Source: JACJXF01 sp964349045 (lineage in GTDB: Bacteria; Bacteroidota; Bacteroidia; Bacteroidales; GCA-2748055). From it: a stretch of DNA of 31,032 nucleotides. Both the position numbers and the translations under genes were made by a program. The DNA lies in NCBI GenBank assembly GCA_964349045.1, contig CAYGFI010000040.1, positions 1 through 31,032 of the forward strand, in the 5' to 3' direction. Of the stretch, positions 16,268 to 24,255 are shown one piece after another. Every line of letters begins with the position of its first letter. Positions within the stretch are counted from its first letter, which is position 1. The notes under the pieces were generated by a model that was not told the DNA's origin, made no database searches, and saw nothing but the letters and a program-made list of their open reading frames with translations.

Positions 16268-16879
16268 TTAATGAATTTTTTTTGATTGTGCGTTACCGCA
16301 ATAAGAACGCGCATAATCGGAAAATAGATAGAGAAACTCTTTGGCCTTTTTTTTCGCTCTGTTTAGATACAATTTTGTAATGTATTCTTCTGTTAGCTGA
16401 CATTGTTGAAAATATTCCATAATAACGTATTCTCCCTGCTGGGTAATCTTATAGTAACCTGAAGAAGAAATCATCCGGGGCATTAAGCTATGACTATTTT
16501 TGCTTGTTATCAAAGTAAAATCTACTCTTCTGTTTTCCTGGTTATAAACTCTTTGCCATAGTGACACATTTTTATAAAAAGGGAACTCCTGATAAGTATA
16601 ACGAATTTGATTCCAATTTTTCCCTTGACTTATTAATTCAACCTCTTTTGCATCTAGGGCCAGTGCCTTAATATGCTCATGGTTAAATGAAATTTCCAAT
16701 AAACATTCAGGAAGGGCAATTAATTTGAAACTACCATAAAATGAATAATTCGAGTTGGTCTGCGAAAATGTATAATGCATGTTTATGCTATCCTGGGCAG
16801 ATATCTGTAAAGAAAATAAAACGGTAAACGGTATTATTATCATTGCCACTATTTTATATGTGCCTCGATATATCCTCAT
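16268..16879 (-). CDS. Exported START/SRPBCC-like protein of unknown function
   Basis: The protein has 203 residues and an N-terminal signal peptide (hydrophobic 10-27, cleavage probably after QISA near residue 28), so it is periplasmic. The mature part has the alternating pattern of a START/SRPBCC lipid-binding cup: YGSFKLIA with a short helix (ECLLEI), EHIKALALDAKEVELI, QIRYTYQEFPF, RRVDFTLI, GYYKITQQGEYVIMEYFQQC, then a long C-terminal helix (about 165-195). This fold call is by pattern only. Such cups carry hydrophobic ligands such as quinones, sterols or tetrapyrroles. It lies between two radical SAM genes, 25 and 12 bases away, and could bind or deliver their substrate or product. Confidence 0.5.
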   Translation of the reverse strand: MRIYRGTYKIVAMIIIPFTVLFSLQISAQDSINMHYTFSQTNSNYSFYGSFKLIALPECLLEISFNHEHIKALALDAKEVELISQGKNWNQIRYTYQEFPFYKNVSLWQRVYNQENRRVDFTLITSKNSHSLMPRMISSSGYYKITQQGEYVIMEYFQQCQLTEEYITKLYLNRAKKKAKEFLYLFSDYARSYCGNAQSKKIH

Positions 16880-16904
16880 TCCTTTATATCTGGTTTATTC
16901 GGAT

Positions 16905-17783
16905 TTAAAAATATTTAAGGGCATTTAATATTGCGCTGGGTTTGAATTTTATTGTTTGGTCAATTTCGGCATAACTCAAATAACCACATTCAGCACAAAC
17001 TTCACCGTTTTTACTCTCCCTACAGCAATTATAAAACTTCCCATCTTCATACACCTTACATATTTTTAAGTTCTTTCTCCAGTCATTTCTGATAGCGGAA
17101 TTAAGTCCTGCAATCGAGTTTAATATTTTATACTTTTTTTTCAATTTCAAGATTTTTAATAAGATATCTTTTTTTGTGGGGACATCGAGGTTTAACTCAT
17201 CGTAACCATAATAGGGCGTGTGGAAATAAAAAAACGTTCCCTTTATCTGAGGAATATTGTCGACATATTCACAGAACTTAGCCACATCAGATTTGTTTAC
17301 CGAGTTAATGGTATAGTTAATGTAAATTGAAGAATGACTGGATTTTTGGATATTTTCCATTATCCTGTCAAATGATTTTCCCCTCAGAGAGTCATGTGTT
17401 TGCTTTCTTCCATCAACACTTACAAAAATTGTATCCGCATCTGACTCCAGAGACCGTGTGCCATTCGTATAAATAATCACAGCATAATATCCCTTTTTTT
17501 TGGCATATTGAACAACATCCTCCATGGTGTATGCATTATCCTGCCAAATAAAAGGTTCTCCACCTTCAAGATAAAGACAACGACCCCTATCGGCGTAAAA
17601 AGAATCTATTACATCAACCGCTTCTTTAAATTTCATGGTTGCTTCCGGCCTATCGACAATGGTGCAATGACGGCAACGCAAGTTGCATTTATTATGAAGT
17701 ACAAGTCCACAGATCAACGGTTGAGTATCTCCATTGAACCAATAATTGATAAGATATCTGATTCCAAAAATTATATGTTTCAT
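16905..17783 (-). CDS. Radical SAM protein with Cys-rich C-terminus
   Basis: The 292-residue protein has the radical SAM core: CNLRCRHC places C33, C37 and C40 on the cluster, EGGEP at 73-77 is the SAM-binding motif, and TNGT and VSVDG are later core strands. The C-terminal region adds five clustered Cys: ICKVYEDGKFYNCC, then GEVCAECGY. This looks like a short SPASM/twitch-type auxiliary cluster site. The N-terminal 20 residues (IRYLINYWFNG) are amphipathic and may contact the membrane. Its gene is second in the four-gene operon, 15 bases after the SDR gene. SPASM-type proteins modify peptides or small molecules; no precursor peptide gene is visible nearby, so a small-molecule or lipid substrate seems likelier. 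Reaction unknown. Confidence 0.8.
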   Translation of the reverse strand: MKHIIFGIRYLINYWFNGDTQPLICGLVLHNKCNLRCRHCTIVDRPEATMKFKEAVDVIDSFYADRGRCLYLEGGEPFIWQDNAYTMEDVVQYAKKKGYYAVIIYTNGTRSLESDADTIFVSVDGRKQTHDSLRGKSFDRIMENIQKSSHSSIYINYTINSVNKSDVAKFCEYVDNIPQIKGTFFYFHTPYYGYDELNLDVPTKKDILLKILKLKKKYKILNSIAGLNSAIRNDWRKNLKICKVYEDGKFYNCCRESKNGEVCAECGYLSYAEIDQTIKFKPSAILNALKYF

Positions 17784-17798
17784 TGAAATCGGTTTAAA

Positions 17799-18593
17799 CT
17801 ATTTGTGTTTCTGTTCTATGAACTTTCCGGCCAGTTTACGAACAAGAAATCTTGGAAGGAACCGTATAATAAATACCTGTATCTTATTTGATATTCCGGG
17901 GATAACCACATTTTTCCCTTTCATTAAAGCATGAAATCCTGCCTTTGCAACAATGGAGGCATCCATTATCGGATTGAAGAAGGAGCGTTTCCTATTACTA
18001 AAATCCTGAAAGGAAGTCTTTGTGCCACCTGGGCACAATGCCGTAATGGTAACTCCTGAACCAGCAACTTCTTCTGCCAGAGCTTCAGAAAAACTCAACA
18101 TAAAGCTCTTTGCCGCACAATATATGGCATTAAATGGCCCGGGGGTAAATGAACCTGTTGAACAAACATTCAGTATTCCTCCCTTACCCTGCTTCAGAAT
18201 TGCCGGTAGAAACAATTTAATCAGATGGGTATGATTTAAGCACTGTAAATAAATTAATTCCTGCTCTTTTTCCCATGATGTTTCAGAAAAAGCACCTTTG
18301 ATATAAAAACCAGCATTATTTACGAGATAATTTACATGTAAAGCCTTTAACTGAACCTGCCTGAATATTTCTACTGCACAATTAGCCTGACTTAAATCTA
18401 TAGAGATAACCGCGATATCAACCGTATATTTTTTTTTTAGTTCAGCAGCCAGGTTTAGTATTTTACTTTTTTGCCTTGCAACAAGAATTAGATTATGCCC
18501 GTTTTTAGCAAATAATAGTGCTAATTCATATCCAATCCCACTCGATGCTCCGGTTACCAATGTATAATACATTTCGTTCTGGATTTGTATCAT
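17799..18593 (-). CDS. Short-chain dehydrogenase/reductase (classical SDR, DltE-like)
   Basis: This 264-residue NAD(P)-dependent oxidoreductase has a complete classical SDR active site. TGASSGIG is at 14-21, VAR at 38-40 (Arg after the second strand suggests NADP preference) and NNAG at 92-95. The catalytic residues are Ser in CSTGSF (about 145), Y158 and K162 in YCAAK, followed by CPGGTKT. The C-terminal ~40 residues are basic and hydrophobic (IQVFIIRFLPRFLVRKLAGK), as in SDRs acting on membrane lipids or ketones. A start at Met8 (18572) would begin MYYTLVTG and fits the family slightly better. It is the first gene of the four-gene operon. Substrate unknown. Confidence 0.85.
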   Translation of the reverse strand: MIQIQNEMYYTLVTGASSGIGYELALLFAKNGHNLILVARQKSKILNLAAELKKKYTVDIAVISIDLSQANCAVEIFRQVQLKALHVNYLVNNAGFYIKGAFSETSWEKEQELIYLQCLNHTHLIKLFLPAILKQGKGGILNVCSTGSFTPGPFNAIYCAAKSFMLSFSEALAEEVAGSGVTITALCPGGTKTSFQDFSNRKRSFFNPIMDASIVAKAGFHALMKGKNVVIPGISNKIQVFIIRFLPRFLVRKLAGKFIEQKHK

Positions 18594-18653
18594 GAATTTT
18601 ATTTAGTTTACCGTTTAAAACAAATCCTTTTTCTGCTAAAATGCCTCAAAGAT

Positions 18654-18818
18654 CTATTCATTAATGGTACTGGATTGTAATCTATAAATCCTGGAAAGTT
18701 CTATCTTAGAGTATTTACCGATACTAAGTCCGGATAAAATTTTGAGTTTGAAACGCTCAATGTAACGTCTTGTTACTTGATCATTTTTATACATATCTAC
18801 ATTGATTTGTATAGACAT
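18654..18818 (-). pseudogene. Transposase OrfA N-terminal remnant (IS3-like helix-turn-helix)
   Basis: A 54-codon frame has the opening of a Bacteroidota transposase OrfA: QVTRRYIERFKLKILSGLS, then SKIELSRIYRLQSSTINE. This is the helix-turn-helix that in intact copies continues W-I-x-K-Y. Here the Trp codon position is TAG, and the sequence after it shows no OrfA continuation and no OrfB. No terminal inverted repeats were seen. The remnant lies 60 bases upstream of the SDR operon. The rest of the 345-base interval 18594-18938 holds only the AGT-rich microrepeat stretch. Confidence 0.55.
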
Positions 18819-18882
18819 TTTTTAGAACGGGTCACAATCTTAAACTCTTCTCAGGTTTAAGTCAGAGGATTATATACCATTG

Positions 18883-18935
18883 TAAGTGCCCCGGGTACTC
18901 TAAACTCCAGGCACTCTAAGTACTTTAGGCACTTA
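18883..18935. repeat. Inverted and degenerate repeats downstream of nrdJ
   Basis: TAAGTGCC (18883-18890) and GGCACTTA (18928-18935) are perfect inverted arms around a 37-base loop of degenerate AGT-rich units. One unit (18893-18915) matches 14245-14267. The structure begins four bases after the nrdJ stop on the minus strand. It could act as a 3' stabilising hairpin, but no T-run follows it. Confidence 0.4.
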
Positions 18936-18938
18936 TTT

Positions 18939-21599
18939 CTACCCGCACTTCGAAGACCCGCAAACCGTGCAGATCAGACAGCCTTCCTGGTAGATCAATG
19001 AATCGGAATGACAATCCTGGCAGATATGCCCTCCTTTTACTTTGGTGCCATTGGGAATATATTTCCGTAATGCACGCTCTACGCCGGCCGTCCAGGTGTT
19101 GATCGCATCGCTGTCGAGCCGTAATGAGCTGATAAGATCTACCACATCGGCAATCGGCATTCCGTGGCGTAGTACTCCCGAGATGAGTTTTGCATAGTTC
19201 CAGTATTCCTTATTAAACTGGTGAGATAATCCGCCGTTGGTATTTTTATAACCATATTTATCGGTGTACTCAAAATCGTAGCGGGGTTTATTATCGTCGC
19301 CACGGTTTTTAATGATCTTTCCCTTACTGATGCTGTTAGGGATCGGGAACATTTCATCATCCTGGCGACCGGTAAAAATTTCATAAGGACGTTCATCTTT
19401 TATCCCGATAAACGCGATCCACTTTTCGTTATTATGCACGAACCGGATGATCTCGGCATCGAGTTCTTTTGGCCTTTTTGGTCTTACATTTTCAATATTT
19501 CCTTCCAGGATATTTTTCTTCTTTTCATCATTGGCAATCAATACTCCTGAGCGAGATCCGTCACGATACACTGTAACCCCTTTGCAACCGCTTTTCCATG
19601 CTTTTATATAAAGTTCCCCAACGAGATCTTCCTTAACATTAGCGGGAAGGTTTATTGTAACGCTTATTGAATGGTCCACCCATTTCTGGATCTGCCCCTG
19701 CATATGTACTTTGGCCATCCAATCAACATCGTTGGAGGTAGCTTTATAATAGGGTGATTTTTTAACTACTTCCTGTACTTTCTCATCCTCCCATGACATG
19801 ACTTCTTTGGCATTATATCCGTTTACTTCAAGCCAGGTAATAAACTTGTGATGTAATACATTAAACTGTTCCCAGCTGTCACCTACCTCATCAACGAAGG
19901 TGATGTGGGTATCCTTGTCATTTGGATTTACTTTTCTCCTTCTCTGATAATAGGGGAGGAAAACCGGTTCAATACCGGATGTAGTCTGGGTCATCAGGCT
20001 GGTTGTACCGGTAGGAGCAATAGTAAGCAGTGAGATATTTCTCCTGCCGTATTTCATCATATCCTGGTAAAGTGATTCATCTTCGGCTTTCAGGCGGTTG
20101 ATAAATGGATTGTCTTTCTCTCTTTGTGCACTGAAAATTTTAAATGCCCCGCGTTCCTTTGCCATTACGGTTGAAGAACGGTAGGCTTCCAAAGCAACTG
20201 TTTTATGAATCTCAACAGAGAAATCAATTGCATTTTCACTACCATAGATCAGTCCCAGGGCAGCGAGCATATCTCCTTCAGCGGTGATACCTACGCCGGT
20301 TCTGCGGCCTTCGGTGGCTTTAATCCTGATCTTGTCCCATAAACGTCTTTCCACACCTTTAATTTCTTCATCTTCGGGATCTTTTTCAATCTTCAAAATG
20401 ATGGCATCAACCTTTTCAATTTCGAGATCGATAATATCATCCATCATTCTCTGGGCAATGCCTACATGCTTTTTAAACAGGTCGAAATCAAAGCGGGCCG
20501 CGGGTGTAAACGGGTTTTCCACGTAACCATAAAGGTTTATAGCGAGCAGGCGGCAGCTATCATATGGGCAAAGCGGTATCTCACCACAGGGATTGGTGGA
20601 AACGGTTTTATATCCCAGGTCAGCATAACAGTCTGCCACCGATTCTCTCGAAATGGTATCCCAGAATAAAATTCCGGGCTCAGCCGATTTCCAGGCATTG
20701 TGAACAATTTTGCCCCACAGTTTACGGGCATCGATCTCCCTGGTAAAGACCGGTTTAGCTGAATCGATAGGGTACTGCTGAATAAAAGGTTTATTGTTTA
20801 CAACAGCGTCCATAAATTCATCGCTGATCCTGACGGAAACGTTAGCTCCTGTAACTTTTCCGGATTCTAATTTGGCATCAATAAATCGTTCGGCATCCGG
20901 GTGTTTAATTGAAATACTGAGCATGAGGGCTCCCCTTCTTCCATCCTGGGCCACTTCCCGGGTAGAATTCGAGTAGCGCTCCATGAAAGGAACAACACCT
21001 GTGGAAGTCAGTGCACTGTTAAGAACCGGGCTACCGGTAGGGCGAATATGGGAAAGATCATGACCCACGCCTCCGCGCCTTTTCATGAGCTGTACCTGTT
21101 CCTGATCGATTTTCATTATTCCACCATACGAATCGGACGGACCATCATGACCAATAACAAAACAATTGGAGAGTGATGCAACCTGAAAATTGTTGCCAAT
21201 ACCGGTCATAGGAGATCCCTGGGGGATTATGTATTTAAAATCCTGAAGCAATGCATAAATTTCGTCTGCGGCAATAGGATTAGGGTACCTGCCTTCAATC
21301 CGGGCCAGTTCATTTGCAATTCTGTGGTGCATTTCGTCGGGTGACTTTTCATATAAAGCGCCATAAGAATCTTTCAGGGCATATTTATTCACCCAGACCT
21401 TAGCGGCCAGTTCATCCCCTTTGAAATATTTCAATGCTTCCTGAAATGCTTCATCATGTGTGTACGTAATTTTTGCATTTTGAGATTTTGCCTGATTCAC
21501 TTCAGACTTTTCTGAATTTTTATCAAATAGAAATTCAGATTTCTTAGTTGCTGCCAATTCGTCCATGTCAAGCTTTCCTTTTTTTGGGTTAGTTTCCAA
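18939..21599 (-). CDS. nrdJ: Adenosylcobalamin-dependent (class II) ribonucleotide reductase
   Basis: This enzyme reduces ribonucleotides to deoxyribonucleotides using a radical generated from adenosylcobalamin. The 886-residue protein has the class II catalytic core. The disulfide-partner Cys is C146 in SNCFVIG; NPCGE at 336-340 supplies N336, the thiyl-radical C338 and E340; APTGTTSLM supplies the phosphate-binding loop. The C-terminus carries a Cys-rich zinc-ribbon-like tail (CxxC ... CxxCxxC...C) within the last ~30 residues, where the reducing thiols also lie. The first ~45 residues are low complexity. The annotated start is TTG; ATG at codon 12 (21566) is an equally good choice. No cobalamin riboswitch is recognisable in the 160 bases before the assembly gap. 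Confidence 0.93.
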   Translation of the reverse strand: METNPKKGKLDMDELAATKKSEFLFDKNSEKSEVNQAKSQNAKITYTHDEAFQEALKYFKGDELAAKVWVNKYALKDSYGALYEKSPDEMHHRIANELARIEGRYPNPIAADEIYALLQDFKYIIPQGSPMTGIGNNFQVASLSNCFVIGHDGPSDSYGGIMKIDQEQVQLMKRRGGVGHDLSHIRPTGSPVLNSALTSTGVVPFMERYSNSTREVAQDGRRGALMLSISIKHPDAERFIDAKLESGKVTGANVSVRISDEFMDAVVNNKPFIQQYPIDSAKPVFTREIDARKLWGKIVHNAWKSAEPGILFWDTISRESVADCYADLGYKTVSTNPCGEIPLCPYDSCRLLAINLYGYVENPFTPAARFDFDLFKKHVGIAQRMMDDIIDLEIEKVDAIILKIEKDPEDEEIKGVERRLWDKIRIKATEGRRTGVGITAEGDMLAALGLIYGSENAIDFSVEIHKTVALEAYRSSTVMAKERGAFKIFSAQREKDNPFINRLKAEDESLYQDMMKYGRRNISLLTIAPTGTTSLMTQTTSGIEPVFLPYYQRRRKVNPNDKDTHITFVDEVGDSWEQFNVLHHKFITWLEVNGYNAKEVMSWEDEKVQEVVKKSPYYKATSNDVDWMAKVHMQGQIQKWVDHSISVTINLPANVKEDLVGELYIKAWKSGCKGVTVYRDGSRSGVLIANDEKKKNILEGNIENVRPKRPKELDAEIIRFVHNNEKWIAFIGIKDERPYEIFTGRQDDEMFPIPNSISKGKIIKNRGDDNKPRYDFEYTDKYGYKNTNGGLSHQFNKEYWNYAKLISGVLRHGMPIADVVDLISSLRLDSDAINTWTAGVERALRKYIPNGTKVKGGHICQDCHSDSLIYQEGCLICTVCGSSKCG

Positions 21600-21760
21600 T
21601 TCTTTAGGGGATTTCTGTCCTGTGAAAACAGGTATTGCAATTTATACATACAGAGTCTCCAACCAAGTTTTTTAAATCTGTATTTATTAACATTCTGGTT
21701 TACTTTTCAACCCTTGAATTTATATGTCTGATTTTCAGTTAGCTAATATTAACAGCTAAT
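21600..21760. other. Upstream region of nrdJ, truncated by the assembly gap
   Basis: It holds a small hairpin (CCTGT-GAAA-ACAGG, 21619-21632) next to the nrdJ start and an inverted repeat TTAGCT-N9-AGCTAA (21739-21759) directly against the N run. No gene, NrdR-box pair or riboswitch is visible to me. The real upstream sequence may be missing. Confidence 0.5.
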
Positions 21761-21770
21761 NNNNNNNNNN
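21761..21770. other. Assembly gap (10 N)
   Basis: Ten consecutive N join two contigs. The true gap length is unknown, and adjacency of nrdJ to the waaA side is not proven by this sequence. Confidence 0.98.
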
Positions 21771-22124
21771 TATAATCAGATGTTTATGTCTTTTATTCTG
21801 TCTTTTTCAACATTATTCATTTAAAAAAGTTTCAAAAATTTCCTGCGGCAGAGTTTTTTTTTAAGGAATTTAAGATATGAAGAAAAAGAAGCTTTACTGA
21901 ATTAAAAAGCTCTCATTTATCAACAAGATATAATTAGTTTGGAACCGCAGTTTGTTAAAAAAGAAATTTTGGTGATAGGATCATAAACCAACAGAAGAAA
22001 TTACAAGTCTTAAGGAATGAATGAGAATACTATTGTTTGTTAACCCAATATTGACGTAATATTCATAAAAAGTCGGGGGGAATAAATACTTAAACTATTG
22101 TGACATAATAAATTTAAGTTAACA
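21771..22124. other. AT-rich intergenic region, nothing recognised
   Basis: This is 354 bases of AT-rich sequence between the assembly gap and the end of waaA. I see no frame with coding character, no RNA gene and no clear terminator for waaA. Because it abuts the gap, it may be the edge of an incompletely assembled intergenic region. Confidence 0.5.
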
Positions 22125-23381
22125 CTAACCTGCTGCGTTGCTCCCGGGTTTGATCCTCATCGCCCGGTCAACTATCGTGTGGGTTGCCCCAAGCTTTGAT
22201 TCTATATAGCTTTTAGCCAGGGCAGAGCAGTTTCCTCTTAATTTTTCATCCGTTGTAAGTTGATCAAAAGAGGATTTCAACTCATTATAATTATTAATTG
22301 AAAAAGCAGCCTTCCTCTCAATCATTTCAACCGCTTCAAGGAACTTCCTGTAATTCGGACCCATAATAACCGGTAGTCCGTAAGTGGCCGCTTCAAGGAT
22401 ATTGTGAATTCCCTTGCCAAAACCTCCCCCGATATAAGCAATATTCCCATACCGGTAAAGGGATGACAGGTGTCCGATTGTATCTACAATTAAAACTTTT
22501 GCATTCAGATAGCTCGATTTATCATTATCGGTAAATCGTACCGTGGGATGCTCAATCAGCTCAATTATCCGGATCAGTTTTTTCTCACTGATCTCATGCG
22601 GGGCCAGGATAAAGCGGATTTCCGGACCGGATTGGTTTATATATTCAATCAGTAGTTGTTCATCTTTTTCCCATGTGCTGCCTGCTATGATAACTTTTTT
22701 CCCCTCAGCAAACGGCTTGAGCCAGGGATATTCAACCGATCGTTGTGAAATGGCATAAACTCTGTCGAAACGAGTATCTCCCGTGACCTCAACATTATTT
22801 ATCCCTATAACATGTAATAGTCTTCTTGATTCTTCATTCTGAACATATAATACCGTGAAGAATTTTAATACGCTGCGATACCATACCCCGTACCATTTAA
22901 AAAATACCTGGTCTCTCCTGAACTTGGCAGAGACAATATATGCCGGAATCTTTTTCTTTTTAAGGGTTCTGAGAAAATAATACCAGTAATCGTATTTTAT
23001 AAAAAACGCCATTTCCGGTTTAACAAGATTCATAAACCGCCAGGCATTAAACCGGGTATCCAGAGGCATATAGGTCACACAATGTGCTCCTTCATAATTC
23101 TTTCTCAGCTCGTAACCTGAAGGGGAAAAAAAAGTCAGGAGCACTTTCTTTTCAGGCATGGTTTTGCGGATCTCTTCAATTATCGGCCTTCCCTGCTCAA
23201 ACTCTCCCAGTGATGCGCAGTGAACCCAAACGACACTATCACCGGGTTTGATGTTAAGTCTGATTTTTCTCCATATTCCCTGTCTGCCTTTCAGCCACCT
23301 TCGGGCTTTGATATTGAAAGGAGCTACCAGAATGATGAGAAGAAGATAAAGCTGGATCCCTAACTTATATATGAAACGCAT
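22125..23381 (-). CDS. waaA: 3-deoxy-D-manno-octulosonic acid (Kdo) transferase
   Basis: This inner-membrane-associated GT30 glycosyltransferase adds Kdo from CMP-Kdo to the lipid A precursor in lipopolysaccharide synthesis. It has 418 residues with an N-terminal membrane anchor (about 8-22). VWVHCASLGEFEQGRP carries the catalytic glutamate E60, the same position as in the E. coli enzyme. The C-terminal nucleotide-binding half has GGGFGKGIHNILEAATYGLPVIMGP, the GT-B signature. Here it stands 154 bases downstream of plsC on the same strand, with a palindromic repeat in between, so it may be co-transcribed with the envelope genes or have its own promoter. Confidence 0.93.
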   Translation of the reverse strand: MRFIYKLGIQLYLLLIILVAPFNIKARRWLKGRQGIWRKIRLNIKPGDSVVWVHCASLGEFEQGRPIIEEIRKTMPEKKVLLTFFSPSGYELRKNYEGAHCVTYMPLDTRFNAWRFMNLVKPEMAFFIKYDYWYYFLRTLKKKKIPAYIVSAKFRRDQVFFKWYGVWYRSVLKFFTVLYVQNEESRRLLHVIGINNVEVTGDTRFDRVYAISQRSVEYPWLKPFAEGKKVIIAGSTWEKDEQLLIEYINQSGPEIRFILAPHEISEKKLIRIIELIEHPTVRFTDNDKSSYLNAKVLIVDTIGHLSSLYRYGNIAYIGGGFGKGIHNILEAATYGLPVIMGPNYRKFLEAVEMIERKAAFSINNYNELKSSFDQLTTDEKLRGNCSALAKSYIESKLGATHTIVDRAMRIKPGSNAAG

Positions 23382-23416
23382 TTTGATATTGTTAATTTCT
23401 GATTTATAATCGTTTT

Positions 23417-23480
23417 GTCACAGAGACATACAAAACGGTGTATTCTCTGAGGTACTGAGCGCTCTCGGTATCTCTGTGGC
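23417..23480. repeat. Imperfect palindromic repeat (CACAGAGA...TCTCTGTG)
   Basis: GTCACAGAGACATAC is mirrored by GGTATCTCTGTGGC. The perfect arms CACAGAGA (23419-23426) and TCTCTGTG (23471-23478) flank a loop that contains a second CTCTGAG/GAGCGCTC-type symmetry. This resembles the dispersed 'cacagaga...tctctgtg' element found between genes in many Bacteroidota and Chlorobi genomes. It occupies most of the plsC-waaA spacer. Confidence 0.55.
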
Positions 23481-23535
23481 ATAATGTATATCATTGCTGC
23501 TATCATTTCTCAAATTTAACTATCCTGTTAAAAAC

Positions 23536-24252
23536 TTATTCTTCCAGAGGTGATGAAATAATTTTCTGCAGATCGGAATTAAATTTTTCAAATTCTGACA
23601 ACCCGTAACCGGAAGTATTCATTACAGGATGAAAAAATACGCTGACCCTGCCCCCTTTAATATTTCCATATTTTTCAAAGCATTTATAACTACCGTTAAT
23701 GGTTACAGGTACCACATCGATCCGGTTAAGAAAGAATATCTTAAGACTCCCTGTCCTGAAAGGTCCCATTCCCGGGCCCCTGCTTCGGGTTCCCTCGGGA
23801 AAGAGGAAAATAGGATTCATATCCGTGCATTTTATACGTTCAATAATCCTCTCTCTTGATTCCCTGGGATTGTCGCGGTCAATGGCCAAACAATGTAGAG
23901 CATTCATCCAGGCGCTGATAAAAGGTAAATTCATCAATTCCTTCTTGGAAATAAATCCCGCGGCAAATGGCATGCAGGATACAAATACCGGAATGTCAAA
24001 ATTCCCCTGATGATTTGAAATTACAACGAATCCTGATTGCGCTTCAGGCAGATTATCCCTTCCTGACACGGAAAGCCTTATTCCTGCGGTAAAAAGAGTA
24101 AACCGGGCCCAGCGGCTGGTAATATAATAGACAAATTTTTTTTCTGTCATTTTAAATCCGGCAAATTTAATAAGGTAATACACCGGCAAAAAAATCAGGC
24201 TCAGCATGAGCCCAATCCAGAAAACAAAAAAGAAAAGTGCAGTTTTTAACAT
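23536..24252 (-). CDS. plsC: Lysophospholipid acyltransferase (1-acylglycerol-3-phosphate acyltransferase family)
   Basis: This inner-membrane enzyme transfers a fatty acyl group to 1-acylglycerol-3-phosphate, or a related lysolipid, in phospholipid synthesis. It has 238 residues with two N-terminal membrane segments (about 3-30). The catalytic HX4D motif is NHQGNFD with H81 and D86, the substrate phosphate-binding motif is FPEGTRSRG at 151-159, and VPVTI is the fourth conserved block. The preceding lipoprotein gene ends only three bases before its ATG, so the two are translated from one message. The PlsC role is likely; acyltransferases of aminolipid synthesis share the same motifs. Confidence 0.87.
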   Translation of the reverse strand: MLKTALFFFVFWIGLMLSLIFLPVYYLIKFAGFKMTEKKFVYYITSRWARFTLFTAGIRLSVSGRDNLPEAQSGFVVISNHQGNFDIPVFVSCMPFAAGFISKKELMNLPFISAWMNALHCLAIDRDNPRESRERIIERIKCTDMNPIFLFPEGTRSRGPGMGPFRTGSLKIFFLNRIDVVPVTINGSYKCFEKYGNIKGGRVSVFFHPVMNTSGYGLSEFEKFNSDLQKIISSPLEE

Positions 24253-24255
24253 GGA

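Noticed and set aside
21600..21760. Cobalamin riboswitch upstream of the B12-dependent nrdJ
   Set aside because: No B12-box-like sequence or long structured leader was recognised before the assembly gap.
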